From positions 1 to 48,129 of the forward strand of contig CANKOY010000026.1 of NCBI GenBank assembly GCA_947484275.1: a DNA stretch of 48,129 bases, read 5' to 3'. Below, piece by piece: positions 8,622-17,131 of this stretch. The notes under the pieces were generated by a model that worked only from the letters and a program-made list of their open reading frames with translations, had not been told where the DNA came from and searched no databases. This DNA is from Planctomycetota bacterium. Its GTDB lineage: Bacteria; Planctomycetota; UBA1135; GCA-002686595. The translations under genes were made by a program, and so were the position numbers. Position 1 is the first letter of the stretch, and every line of letters starts with the position of its first letter.

Positions 8622-9437
8622 CTACTGCTTGTCGCTGGCCAAGGCCGAGGGCGACGCATGGCGCGTGTGCAGGTTGTATTGGCCGTCGCGAACGAGAATG
8701 TGCAGGCGCACTCCGATCAGGCTGACCGGTTGAAGTTTTTCGACCTGGTGCATCGATGAAAACTCGACGTCCGAAGGATCGACGATCGTGACGCCGCCCG
8801 ACCCGACCACTTCTAGAGTTTCATCGGGACCGATGAACGCCGCCGTGTCCTCGTCGAGACCGACTCCCAGCGCAAATGGGTTGTAGGCCAGCGCGGTCAG
8901 GAGCCGGCCCAGTCGATCGCGCTGACGGAAATGCTGATCGACGATGATGCGATTCGTCAGGCCCAGGCCCGGCGCGAGCGTGACCATCGAGTGCCGCGGC
9001 GTCGCGCCCTCGTCGCCGAAGGCGATCATGTGCTCAGACAGGAAGGCCGCGCCGGCGGAGGTTCCCGCGACGTGCATGCCCGAGGCGTTTCGCTCGCGCA
9101 GGATTTTCGCCACTTTCGTTCCGCCAAGCGTCGTGGACAGGCGCAGTTGGTTTCCGCCCGTCATGAACACGCCATCGCAGTCCTCGAGCATCGCCAACCA
9201 ATCCTCGCGCGCGCAGTCCGGGCGCGAATCAAAGGGCAGCACCACCGCGCGGCGTACACCGAGGTCGAGGAACAGATCCTCGTAGTTCTGGCCCGTGGAG
9301 CGCTCGGTCGAAGCGGTCGGGATCACGACCAGCCGCGCGCGCTTGCCACCGCAGAGTTTGACGAATCGCCGCAGGATCTGGGGATCCTGCACTTTGTCGA
9401 TGCCTCCCCCGATCGGAATGATGTAGCCGCGACTCAA
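8622..9437 (-). CDS. cphB: Cyanophycinase (peptidase family S51)
   Basis: A 271-residue serine exopeptidase that degrades cyanophycin to beta-Asp-Arg dipeptides. The nucleophile motif GTSAGAAFLS puts the Ser at residue 127. His169 (IIVDQHF) and Glu196 (GLDED) fit the other members of the S51 triad. GGNQLRL is also a family hallmark. There is no signal peptide, so it is an intracellular CphB rather than the secreted CphE type. It sits between iadA (12-nt gap) and cphA (2-nt gap), the classical cphBA pairing, so synthesis and breakdown are expressed together. Confidence 0.96.
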   Translation of the reverse strand: MSRGYIIPIGGGIDKVQDPQILRRFVKLCGGKRARLVVIPTASTERSTGQNYEDLFLDLGVRRAVVLPFDSRPDCAREDWLAMLEDCDGVFMTGGNQLRLSTTLGGTKVAKILRERNASGMHVAGTSAGAAFLSEHMIAFGDEGATPRHSMVTLAPGLGLTNRIIVDQHFRQRDRLGRLLTALAYNPFALGVGLDEDTAAFIGPDETLEVVGSGGVTIVDPSDVEFSSMHQVEKLQPVSLIGVRLHILVRDGQYNLHTRHASPSALASDKQ

Positions 9438-9449
9438 GTGGAATTCCCT

Positions 9450-10625
9450 TCAGGCTGGAGGTTGGGATTCGAACGCACCCATGCGCAGCAACTTGCCCGC
9501 AATCACGTGCCAGCGTCCGAGGCATAGAACATCGGCGATGCCGTGGTCCTCGTCAAGCACGACGAGGTCCCCATCGCTGCCCACCGCGAGCTTGCCCTTG
9601 CGCGCAAGCCGCAGGACGCGCGCCCAGTTGCGGGTGAACGGTTCGATCGCACGTTCCAGGGGAATCCCGGCCAAGAGGAGTTCGCGCAGGGTCGTCGGCA
9701 GCGACTGCGGCGAGCCAACAGCCATGTGCGTCACGCGCCCGTCGTCATCGAAGCTGGGCAGGCAACCCCCGCCGTCGGAACTGGCCGTGAAACGAGCGGG
9801 ATCCGCTCCGCTCTTGAATGCCGCAAGCAGCGCGTCGGCCGCAGACCAGCCCACGTCGCCCTCGTCCGCGGGGTAGGCGGTCACGTCCACGGTCACCCCC
9901 GACCTGGCCAGGTCCAGGGCCTGGGCGAACAGCGGTTTGTTGCGGTTGACGTGGGTCGGGTGGAACACGCGCGGCGGCAACTCACAGATCTGCAGCGCGG
10001 CGCGAATCAACTCGAGCCCGCGCGTTCCGTCACCCACGTGAAGATGCAAGACGCCGGCCTTGCCGCTCATCAGCCCAGCGACGTGACACTCCGATGCGAT
10101 GCGCACGAACTCGTCGAAAGTCGGCTGGCTGGAACGGTGATCGCTGATCGCCAGCTCGCCGACACCGAGCACCTTGTCGATGTGCACGATGTCGCCCTTG
10201 GCGCTGCCGGTGATCGTCGAGAGAGGCAGGTGGTAGCCGCCGGTCCAGGCGTAGGCGGACAAGCCTTCCTCCTCCAGCGCGCGCGCCCGCGCAACGACTT
10301 GGGCCGGAGAGCGAGTCAGATCGTCGGTGCCGAGCAGCCCAACCACGCAGGTGACTCCCGCGCGCGTGAAGTGCGAGAGCGGGACCTCGGGCACGCGGCT
10401 CGCGTACCCCGACTCGCCACCGCCGCCGGTGATGTGCGCGTGGCCGTCGATCAGGCCCGGAATCACGCGCCGGCCGCGCAAATCTCGCACGGAAACCGAG
10501 AGCTTCGGATCGAGCGCAGGCTGCTCTGAGCCGATCCACAACACTCGGCCGCCGCCGATCAAGAGGTGTCTGCGACCGAGGTGCTCCGGTGCGTACAAGT
10601 CGGCGTTGAGCAACAATTCCAGCAT
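9450..10625 (-). CDS. iadA: Isoaspartyl dipeptidase (M38 family)
   Basis: A 391-residue amidohydrolase, about the length of E. coli IadA (390). Metal-binding features are visible: HAH (62-64) in LIDGHAHITGGGGESG, the GGYHLP loop, AISDHRSSQP, HLHVGDG, HPTHVNR and the terminal Asp in SSDGGG. IadA hydrolyses beta-aspartyl dipeptides; here the likely substrate is the beta-Asp-Arg released by CphB, giving free Asp and Arg. The ATG at 10625 is chosen because the conserved fold begins at MLELLLNADLYAP; the longer frame to 10745 would overlap upp. Placement directly before cphB completes the degradation route inside one operon. Confidence 0.94.
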   Translation of the reverse strand: MLELLLNADLYAPEHLGRRHLLIGGGRVLWIGSEQPALDPKLSVSVRDLRGRRVIPGLIDGHAHITGGGGESGYASRVPEVPLSHFTRAGVTCVVGLLGTDDLTRSPAQVVARARALEEEGLSAYAWTGGYHLPLSTITGSAKGDIVHIDKVLGVGELAISDHRSSQPTFDEFVRIASECHVAGLMSGKAGVLHLHVGDGTRGLELIRAALQICELPPRVFHPTHVNRNKPLFAQALDLARSGVTVDVTAYPADEGDVGWSAADALLAAFKSGADPARFTASSDGGGCLPSFDDDGRVTHMAVGSPQSLPTTLRELLLAGIPLERAIEPFTRNWARVLRLARKGKLAVGSDGDLVVLDEDHGIADVLCLGRWHVIAGKLLRMGAFESQPPA

Positions 10626-10654
10626 GGCGTTCGCGGGTGTGGCGCAGCTCGCGC

Positions 10655-11506
10655 TCAGCACCAGGCGTTGTTCAGGACCTCGCCCATGCCGCCCGCGCCC
10701 GGAACGATATAGCCCTGATCGTTCAGGCCGCGCTCCTCGCTCCAACGCGTGCCCGGCGCAGTTTCATGCACGTCCGCCGGCGAAAGTCCGCGGTCGAGGC
10801 GCGCGGAATAGACCACCAAATTCTTGATTCCGTCGAGCACCGCGCGCAAATATTCGGGCGTCGCGATCATCGGCATGGCGACGATGCGATTCGGCTGGCC
10901 GTGATGCTCCAAGTAGTGTCGCACGGCGCGAATCGTCGTCGAACCGGTGGCGCCCATGGGATCGGGCAACAGCAGGATCGCGCCCTCGACGCTGCCTCCG
11001 ATCTTGCTGCCGGAGAGATCGACGCCGGTCACCTGCCCCGCCGCGTTGCTGATGCGCGCGAGGTTGAGGTGATCGAGCCTGACATTCTCCGGAGGCAGCA
11101 CACTGGTCAGCATCTCGAAGCAGGTTTGCGAGGGCACGATGCCCGCTCGAATCACATCGACGACGACGACGCGCGTCTTGGGATCGAGCACGGTCCCGCG
11201 ATAGACACCCTCGCGCGGATGCTTCTCCGCCATGCGAGTCGGAATTTCAGCGTGAACACTGGGGAACTCGCGCCCGGCGACATTCACGAGCATGGTCTGA
11301 TACACCTGCCGCAGGATCCCGACCATCTCGGGATGACGCACCTCCGGGCTCGAAAGCCGCGCCAGTGCCGTCAGCAGGAAACGATTGTCGAGCAGGTGCA
11401 CCTGCGCGCCGTAGCGATGTTCTCGTTCCCAGGCGCCGCTGGCGCCAGAACCGCGTAGTCGAGGCATGGGTTGGAGTAGCGCTTCTTGCCGTGACCCTGG
11501 TTGCAT
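10655..11506 (-). CDS. upp: Uracil phosphoribosyltransferase family protein
   Basis: A 283-residue protein with the PRPP-binding loop ILLLPDPMGATGSTT and the C-terminal uracil-site motif GLNDQGYIVPGAGGMGEVL, both typical of UPRT, which makes UMP from uracil and PRPP. It is longer than usual (about 210) because of an N-terminal extension of 30-odd residues and because the usual Asp-rich PRPP loop has LLLPDP in place of VVDP. The start is uncertain: TTG 11521, ATG 11506 or ATG 11467. It lies 29 nt upstream of iadA and 54 nt downstream of the aminotransferase. A role in cyanophycin metabolism is not known, so the linkage may be chance or may reflect carbamoyl-phosphate/aspartate flux shared by pyrimidine and arginine synthesis. 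Confidence 0.85.
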   Translation of the reverse strand: MQPGSRQEALLQPMPRLRGSGASGAWEREHRYGAQVHLLDNRFLLTALARLSSPEVRHPEMVGILRQVYQTMLVNVAGREFPSVHAEIPTRMAEKHPREGVYRGTVLDPKTRVVVVDVIRAGIVPSQTCFEMLTSVLPPENVRLDHLNLARISNAAGQVTGVDLSGSKIGGSVEGAILLLPDPMGATGSTTIRAVRHYLEHHGQPNRIVAMPMIATPEYLRAVLDGIKNLVVYSARLDRGLSPADVHETAPGTRWSEERGLNDQGYIVPGAGGMGEVLNNAWC

Positions 11507-11560
11507 CGGAGTGAGAGTCAAGTTTCTAGCGAGCGCGAAGAATGCGCCAGTGGAGAATTC

Positions 11561-12814
11561 TCAGTGGCCGCCGCAGGCCTTGAGCGCCGCCTCGAGCGCG
11601 CGCACGAGCGTGCTCACGGAATCCCGGGGCGTAGAACACAGCGCGATTCGCACCGCGCCGCCGATAGGCACGACAAAAACTCCCTGCTCGCGCATGTGCT
11701 GGGCAACACCAGCGGGGTCTTTGGCGAAGACCGTGACAAAGAAGCCGCCCTCGTAGCGCGGGTACTTGAACCCCGCAGCGCGTGCCGAAGTGTTGAAGGC
11801 CTCGACGCGCTCGTCGAGCAACTTCACCAGACGGTCGCGCTCCGCATCGACGCGCGCCGAATCCTCTGGCGAGTTCATCAAGTCGGCGATCGCGAGCATC
11901 CCGAGGTGATTGCAATTGGACCAGGTACCGCGGCAGGAGAATGAGAGCGCGTTCTTGATGCGCACGCGGCTCTGGGCGTCTGGGTGCGACGCCACCAGGG
12001 CGCCGATGCGCGCCCCGTACTGCGCGAAAGCCTTGGACGCGGTCCACGCGCACAAAAGCAGCACGCGCTCCCCCAGGGACTCGGCGTGGGCGAGCCAACC
12101 CTTCGCGGCCTCGCCGCCGAAATGGGCGTAGGCGTAGTCCACGAGCAAGCTGACGGGCGCCTCGTTCGCTGCTTCGCGCAGTGCTTCGCACACGCCTTGC
12201 CAGTCGCGATCGTCGAGTGAGTAACCCGTTGGGTTGTGGCACGGCGTGTTCAGGATCACCAGCGCGCGCTTCTGGGCCTTGACCTGGCGCTTCAACGCGA
12301 CGGAGAAACTCTCGACATCCAAACGGCCATCCGCCGTGAACATCTCGAAGGTCTCGACGCGCCGGCGCGTGTGTTCCGCGATGGTCTTATAGGGGCCCCA
12401 GTACGCCTTCGTGGTGAGCAGCGCCTGACCGGGCTCCAGGAAATTTACGATGGCGTGGTGCAACGCGCCGGTGCCGCCGGGCGTGGCCACGGCGATGGAC
12501 TGCCGCGCCAGGGGACGACTGCCGTACAGATCGCGAATCACAGCTTCTAGGAAACGCGGCTCGCCTGCGATCGGCGCGTAACTTGCGGCGTCGCGCTGGC
12601 GCACGCGCGAAATCGCCTCGCCGACGATGGGCAGAATCGCCAGTTGGCCGTCGTCCTCCACCAGAGCGCCAAGGGTGGCGTTGATGATTCGCTCCCCTGC
12701 CCCTGCGCGGCGCACCGCTTCGGCGTTGAGCGAGAAAATCGGATCGTCGCCGGGGCGCTCGCGGGCGTCCTCGATCAAGAAACTCGACAAGGCGGCAGTG
12801 GTGGTCGCGGTCAC
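11561..12814 (-). CDS. Class I/II PLP-dependent aminotransferase (aspartate/aromatic type)
   Basis: A 417-residue fold-type I aminotransferase. Seen motifs are NTPCHNPTGYSLD (the Asn that contacts PLP), LVDYAYAHFGG (Asp/Tyr of the cofactor site), and CAWTASKAFAQYGARIG with the Schiff-base Lys; SFSCRGTWSNCNH is typical of the aspartate/tyrosine aminotransferase group. It probably interconverts aspartate or an aromatic amino acid with its keto acid; supplying Asp for cyanophycin or removing the Asp released by IadA would fit the neighbours (inference). The start is the GTG at 12814, because residues upstream in the longer frame (to 13069) overlap the next gene and look non-coding. The exact substrate cannot be read from the sequence. 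Confidence 0.88.
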   Translation of the reverse strand: MTATTTAALSSFLIEDARERPGDDPIFSLNAEAVRRAGAGERIINATLGALVEDDGQLAILPIVGEAISRVRQRDAASYAPIAGEPRFLEAVIRDLYGSRPLARQSIAVATPGGTGALHHAIVNFLEPGQALLTTKAYWGPYKTIAEHTRRRVETFEMFTADGRLDVESFSVALKRQVKAQKRALVILNTPCHNPTGYSLDDRDWQGVCEALREAANEAPVSLLVDYAYAHFGGEAAKGWLAHAESLGERVLLLCAWTASKAFAQYGARIGALVASHPDAQSRVRIKNALSFSCRGTWSNCNHLGMLAIADLMNSPEDSARVDAERDRLVKLLDERVEAFNTSARAAGFKYPRYEGGFFVTVFAKDPAGVAQHMREQGVFVVPIGGAVRIALCSTPRDSVSTLVRALEAALKACGGH

Positions 12815-12887
12815 GGGACAGTGCGGGGATTGGCGCAGCGTGAAGTTCGCGCCGCGGGCCGCAGAGGATACCCGATCAGGACGAAAA

Positions 12888-14072
12888 TCAGTGCCGGAAC
12901 GCGACCACGGCAGCGTAGGCCTCCGCCTCGCGCGGGGTGAGCTTCCGGCCGTTGCCCGGATTCGCGTCCGAAGTACGCAGCCCCTCGAGCGCCAGGAAAC
13001 GGTCGAATAGGGCCACGGACTCCAGTCCCGGCCAGGCGAAGTGCAGCGCGTGACCTGCTGCCCAGACAAGATCAGGGTCCAGAGGATCGTTGGCCATGGC
13101 CTCGCGGGCGAGTGCGCCGGCCTGCTCCATGCGCTGGGATTTCTTCAGGCGCGCGATCTCTGGCGACGGCTTGTCACCCTCAGGAGTGTCCGGAAGAAGT
13201 TCCAAGACCTTGGCCCGCGCGTCGGCCGCAGACTCGAGCGAGCGGTCGCGCCATTGCCGCAAGGCCGTGAGCCGGGGCTCGACGCGCACCGAGAACAGCA
13301 TGGGCTGCATCCGACGCTCGAGCTCCAAGCGCGAGGCGAGGGCGGCGCGCAGTGCGTCCGCGCGCGTCCGCTCATCCGGGATGCGCCCGATTTCCAACAG
13401 GCGCTGCGACAGGCCGGCGTCCTCAGCACTGGGTTCTTTGTCTGCCTCTGAGGGAGTGAGCACATCGAGGTCCGAGCGCAGGGCGCGAAGTTCCGCGGCA
13501 GCCAAATCGGCGCGCGCGGCGACGTGCTGGACTTCGGCCAAACTCACGCTGGCGTAGCCCACGACGGTGGCGCCGAACACGGACCGCGCGCGATCGAGGT
13601 CCTGGACGGCCACCTCGGCGCGCTTGATCAAGTCGCGCCGAACATTGAACTTCGTGTCCACGAGCATCGCTGCCAGGGCCTTCGAACGGCCATCCTTCGC
13701 GGCAAGTTCGCGCGCCGGTGATGCGGACGCGAGGGCGTAGGCCGAGTGCAATTGCCCCAGGTTTTCTCCCGCAACCGCGGGGAGGAACTTGAAGTAGCCG
13801 CGCTCAACATAGTGCTGGCGCACACTCATGATGTGCACGCGAGTCGTGATCGAGAGCTGGGTCAATTCCTGCAGGAAGGCGCAGTCTGACTCGTCCTTGG
13901 AGCGCAGCAAATCTGTCAGGCGGCGCTGCTCAAGGTCATTGCCAAAGCCACGCTTGCCGTCGGGCGCCAGGGGAATGTCGCCACTGGAGGCCTGCATTGA
14001 TCCAGGCAACACGGCGGCGTTCGACAACGAAGCGAAGAGTGCTAGGCAGCAGGCTCGAAGCGCGGCGTTCAT
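12888..14072 (-). CDS. Secreted protein with TPR-like C-terminus, unknown function
   Basis: A 394-residue protein with an N-terminal Sec signal (MNAALRACCLALFASLSNAA). The middle is helical and charged (LRALRSDLDVL, RLELERRMQPM). The C-terminal part has a TPR-like segment (QAGALAREAMANDPLDPDLVWAAGHAL). No catalytic motif is recognised. Its ATG overlaps the stop of the helix-hairpin-helix gene by 4 bases (ATGA), so the two are translationally coupled. It is followed 73 bp later by the aminotransferase. Its place inside the run suggests co-transcription, but a periplasmic protein has no evident part in cyanophycin chemistry. Confidence 0.8.
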   Translation of the reverse strand: MNAALRACCLALFASLSNAAVLPGSMQASSGDIPLAPDGKRGFGNDLEQRRLTDLLRSKDESDCAFLQELTQLSITTRVHIMSVRQHYVERGYFKFLPAVAGENLGQLHSAYALASASPARELAAKDGRSKALAAMLVDTKFNVRRDLIKRAEVAVQDLDRARSVFGATVVGYASVSLAEVQHVAARADLAAAELRALRSDLDVLTPSEADKEPSAEDAGLSQRLLEIGRIPDERTRADALRAALASRLELERRMQPMLFSVRVEPRLTALRQWRDRSLESAADARAKVLELLPDTPEGDKPSPEIARLKKSQRMEQAGALAREAMANDPLDPDLVWAAGHALHFAWPGLESVALFDRFLALEGLRTSDANPGNGRKLTPREAEAYAAVVAFRH

Positions 14073-14890
14073 GCAAAAGGCCCTGCGCCCTCGTCTGGGG
14101 CTCCACTGTCGGCTCGGATCACGTCAGCCGATACGTCATCCATGGGCCGCCCGGCGGAAAGCCACCCATCGGGCGCCCGGTCGGTCGGTGAAAAGCGCGG
14201 ATCCGTGCGCGCCTTGGGTTGAAGCAAGCGCACGGGCAGTTCCTCCGATCCGGATTCGGACAGGTGTGCTTGAGCACTTCCGCCGTGTCCGCGCATCGAG
14301 CGGCGTGCAAGTCCCTGGGCGAAGAGCACCTGGCTGATGCCCAGACCGCTGGAGAGGGCGAGCGCTTCACTGTCGCGACCGGTGAGATCTTCGGCCGAGC
14401 GCACGCCAGCACACGCCAGCGCGTCGCGGGTGGTCGGGTCCAATCCAACGGCCCACAGGGAAATCTCGAGCGGCTCGAGCGCCGGAGCATCCTCCGTCGC
14501 GGCCGGCGCGCGTGCCCCCGTGGCATTTCGAGGCGCGGACGTCGCCTCAGCGACAGGTGCGGCGCGATCGAGTTCAGTCCAACGTCGCGTTGCCGCCGCG
14601 AGCAGGGCTTCCTTGCCGCGCAGCACTTCTCGCGGCGCGCGGACGGCAACGGTGGATTCCAATGCATCGGACTCGTCGCTGTGCCCAACGTCGATGACGC
14701 GCTTCTCCAGGGCGGCTGCTTCCCTAAGGAAGCGCCGCGCGGTGCTCGGCGTCAGGGCCAGAGAATTCGCCAAATCGCCAGCATCCCTTCCCGCCAGGTC
14801 CTCGATGCGCACGACACCATGGGCGCGCAGTCGCTTGAGCGTCGCGGGACCGTCACCGTAGAGATTGCACAAGAGGGCGAGAGCGTCCAT
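14069..14890 (-). CDS. Protein with two helix-hairpin-helix-like domains
   Basis: A 273-residue cytoplasmic protein. Two related segments, about 12-60 (GDGPATLKRLRAHGVVRIEDLAG) and about 148-200 (GLDPTTRDALACAGVRSAEDLTG), read as helix-hairpin-helix repeats of the kind in the RecA/Rad51 N-terminus and DNA-repair proteins, where they bind DNA or partner proteins. The linker and the tail after about 205 are Ala/Pro/Ser-rich and likely disordered. It starts 23 nt after the ParA-like gene and overlaps the next gene by 4 nt. A helix-hairpin-helix protein next to a ParA-type ATPase could be an adaptor (partner B) for it; this is inference. Confidence 0.75.
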   Translation of the reverse strand: MDALALLCNLYGDGPATLKRLRAHGVVRIEDLAGRDAGDLANSLALTPSTARRFLREAAALEKRVIDVGHSDESDALESTVAVRAPREVLRGKEALLAAATRRWTELDRAAPVAEATSAPRNATGARAPAATEDAPALEPLEISLWAVGLDPTTRDALACAGVRSAEDLTGRDSEALALSSGLGISQVLFAQGLARRSMRGHGGSAQAHLSESGSEELPVRLLQPKARTDPRFSPTDRAPDGWLSAGRPMDDVSADVIRADSGAPDEGAGPFA

Positions 14891-14913
14891 GTCTGGATCC
14901 TGTGTCAGTTCAA

Positions 14914-15819
14914 CTACCCCGGAATTCCCGAGGTGTTATCACTGTTGGCGTTTGCGGAGCGTAAGTCCTGGACCGACTTGATTCGGTCCGTCGTCTGGAC
15001 CGGGCCGACCGGGCCGACCGGGCCGCGGAGCAGGCTCGAGGCCGGTGCAAGTTCGCGTCCGATCCTGGGCCGATCCGCCAGGACTTCGGCGGCGAGCGAA
15101 TGGAAATCGTCCGCCGCCGTCGAGCGCGGCGCGATTTCGAACACCGGTCGTCCGCAGGCCGCTGCTTCGCGCAACCGGACACTCGAGCGCACCACCGTGT
15201 CGAACATCTCCGCGCCAAAACGCGCGTGCAGAGCCACCAGCAATTCGCGGGCGAAGCGCGTGCGCTTGTCGAACATCGTTCCGAGCACGCGCCGGTCGAA
15301 ACTCGACCCCTGCTGGGCGGCGACTTCCTCGAACAATGCTCGCGCGCGGAGCGCACCTTGAAGTGCGAAGGCGCCGGTCTCGATCACGAGGTAGGCGCTG
15401 GTGGAGGCGCACAGCGCATTGGCAGTCAACACGCCATCGGCGCGGGCGGGACAGTCAATCAGTGCAAAATCGAATTGGTCGGCGACCTCTTCCAGTGCGC
15501 CGCGCAGGCGGCGCTCCGGCCCGACAATGCGCGCACTCTCATCCTCGAATTCCGCGAGGCTCTGCGAAGAGGCCAATAGGCTCAAGCCGCACGGCGCCTC
15601 GCGCAGGGCTTCACGAGCAGTGACGCGCTCGCACAAAACATCCGCGATCGAAGGACCGCTGTCCCCCAGTGCGGACAAGCCCAAGGTCGCGTGTGCCTGG
15701 GGATCGAGATCGACCACAAGCACGCGTCGCCCAGCCAGCGACAAGGCGGCAGCGAGATGGATCGCGGCAGTGGTCTTGCCGCAACCGCCCTTTTGATTGA
15801 CGAGGCTTAGGACGCGCAT
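14914..15819 (-). CDS. ParA/Soj family ATPase
   Basis: A 301-residue Walker-type ATPase. The deviant Walker A KGGCGKTT (residues 10-17, with the signature Lys), DLDPQAHATLG (Walker A'), and FALIDCPA (Walker B) are all present. ParA proteins bind DNA as ATP dimers and move plasmids, chromosomes or protein cargo over the nucleoid. No parB gene or parS-like array is visible nearby, which argues against a chromosomal parAB pair and for cargo positioning or regulation. Residues 270-301 form an odd tail that includes GPVGPVGPV. It lies 27 nt after the FlhG-like gene and 23 nt before the helix-hairpin-helix gene. Confidence 0.92.
   Translation of the reverse strand: MRVLSLVNQKGGCGKTTAAIHLAAALSLAGRRVLVVDLDPQAHATLGLSALGDSGPSIADVLCERVTAREALREAPCGLSLLASSQSLAEFEDESARIVGPERRLRGALEEVADQFDFALIDCPARADGVLTANALCASTSAYLVIETGAFALQGALRARALFEEVAAQQGSSFDRRVLGTMFDKRTRFARELLVALHARFGAEMFDTVVRSSVRLREAAACGRPVFEIAPRSTAADDFHSLAAEVLADRPRIGRELAPASSLLRGPVGPVGPVQTTDRIKSVQDLRSANANSDNTSGIPG
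14998..15024. repeat. Three tandem copies of a 9-bp unit inside the ParA-like gene
   Basis: GACCGGGCC is repeated three times without error. On the coding strand it gives the collagen-like tail GPVGPVGPV. Copy number may vary between strains through slippage; the tail lies after the ATPase fold, so changes would be tolerated. Confidence 0.8.
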
Positions 15820-15846
15820 AGGACGCGTCGCGAGCTTGGGCGGTCC

Positions 15847-16716
15847 TTACCGCAGGGCTCGTTGAGCGCGCTCGTAGAATGCGCTCGCAGTTCGCGCGAG
15901 GTCAAGGGCCGGCCACTCCGCAAGTCGACGGAATGCACCGCTGGCCTCGCAATCTGGATTTGAAACCACCACGGGCGAGCGCACCTCCACCGAGCGCCCG
16001 ACAGCAGGATCCGCGGGCACCCAACCCAGCAATTCGGGCTGGCTGCCGAGGAACTTCTGCGAGGCATTGCGAAAGCGGGTCCAGGCCGACTCGGCCGAAT
16101 GCGAATCTGGCACGCGGTTGATCAGCATGCCGACACGGATGTAGGGGTTGACCGAAAGCGCGCGCTTGTAGAGGGCGTATCCGTCGGACAGGCCCGTCAC
16201 TTCATGACTGGTGACGAGCAACAGCGTGCTCGTCGCCGCCAGGTGCGCCACGGTGCCGTAGCCCAGCCCCGCCCCGTGGTCGATCACGATCAGGTCGAAC
16301 TCGTCTTCAAGGGAACGCAGGCTCTTGAACAGCCGTTCGAGCTCGCGCCGAGTCGGGTTCGTCAACGTGTGTCGTCCAACGCCGCCGGAAAGCAATTTTA
16401 GACCGTTCGGACCCTCCACCAGGGCGTCGAAGGGATCGATCGAGCCCTCCATGACGTGGCCCAGGTCGTACTGCGGCGCGAGCCCCAGGAGCAAGTGCGC
16501 GTTGGCCAGGCCCGCGTCGAAATCGATCAGCAGCACCCGCTCCCCGCGGCCCGCGCGCACAGTCGCCAAATTGGTCGAGGTGATGCTCTTTCCCGTGCCG
16601 CCCTTCCCGCTGGCGATGCACACCACCCGCGAGGTGACCACCGTGGCCGGGGCCGGAGCCGGGGTGCGCACCAGTCCAGCGCGGCGCAGGAAGTCGAGTC
16701 GGGGGAAGTCAAGCAT
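15847..16716 (-). CDS. MinD/FlhG (FleN)-like ATPase
   Basis: A 289-residue ATPase with GKGGTGKS (37-44), LLIDFDAGLANAHLLLGL (Walker A' in the FlhG/MinD form) and DLIVIDHGAGLG (Walker B). The N-terminal 30 residues before the fold are Pro/Ala-rich. The FlhG family sets flagellar number and place, but no flagellar gene is seen in the window. The usual amphipathic C-terminal membrane helix of MinD is not obvious; the end (LARTASAFYERAQRALR) is a plain basic helix. It is the first gene of the minus-strand run, so the operon promoter should lie between 16717 and about 16950. Confidence 0.9.
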   Translation of the reverse strand: MLDFPRLDFLRRAGLVRTPAPAPATVVTSRVVCIASGKGGTGKSITSTNLATVRAGRGERVLLIDFDAGLANAHLLLGLAPQYDLGHVMEGSIDPFDALVEGPNGLKLLSGGVGRHTLTNPTRRELERLFKSLRSLEDEFDLIVIDHGAGLGYGTVAHLAATSTLLLVTSHEVTGLSDGYALYKRALSVNPYIRVGMLINRVPDSHSAESAWTRFRNASQKFLGSQPELLGWVPADPAVGRSVEVRSPVVVSNPDCEASGAFRRLAEWPALDLARTASAFYERAQRALR

Positions 16717-16956
16717 GGTGGATGAAGCGGCAGACTCTCCACCCCTCGCGTCTGCGCGTCAACCCCCACGATTCGCGAAACCGGGAAGGAAGTCGCATTA
16801 GGTGGTGAGCGCGAGCGGAGTTCGTGGAGTCGGCGGGTGTGGGCGGAGCAGGGGCGGGCGCGGCGGTCGGGCGGAGCGCTCCACAGCGCGATCGGTTGTG
16901 CTTCCCTCTTGCAGAGCCCCCTTCCCCGCGGGATCGTCCGAATGGCAGGTCCACCC
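16717..16956. other. Intergenic region upstream of the minus-strand operon
   Basis: 240 bp without a credible gene. It must hold the promoter of the ten-gene run, but I see no convincing -35/-10 pair. The region is GC-rich with GGGCGG-like tracts. A forward ORF crossing it continues into the repeat at 16957 and is regarded as spurious. Confidence 0.5.
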
Positions 16957-17131
16957 AGCAGTCCGTTGAAAAAGGCCCGTAGCGAGACAGAGCGTGTGAA
17001 GGCGAGGCAAGGAGCGCGACAGAGAGTCGCGCAGAGGCGGCCTTCCTGGCCGCCGAGCACGACTTTCCGAGCGCGACGCCGCGGCGCCGAAACACGCGCT
17101 GGCGTAGTAGGGGCTCTTTCAACGGGCTGCT
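16957..17131. mobile_element. MITE-like structured inverted-repeat element, copy A
   Basis: A 175-bp element with 22-bp terminal inverted repeats (19 of 22 match; AGCAGTCCGTTG at the left, CAACGGGCTGCT at the right). CTAG borders the right end and CCAG the left. Inside it folds into nested hairpins: GCGCGAC (17014-17020) with GTCGCGC (17026-17032); GGCGGCC (17036-17042) with GGCCGCC (17048-17054); and an outer helix 16988-16997 with 17092-17101. No transposase is encoded. It is about 75-80% identical to copy B at 18787-18967 over its length. The A-tract (GAAAAAG) and the facing CTCTTTC lie inside the end repeats. Confidence 0.8.
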
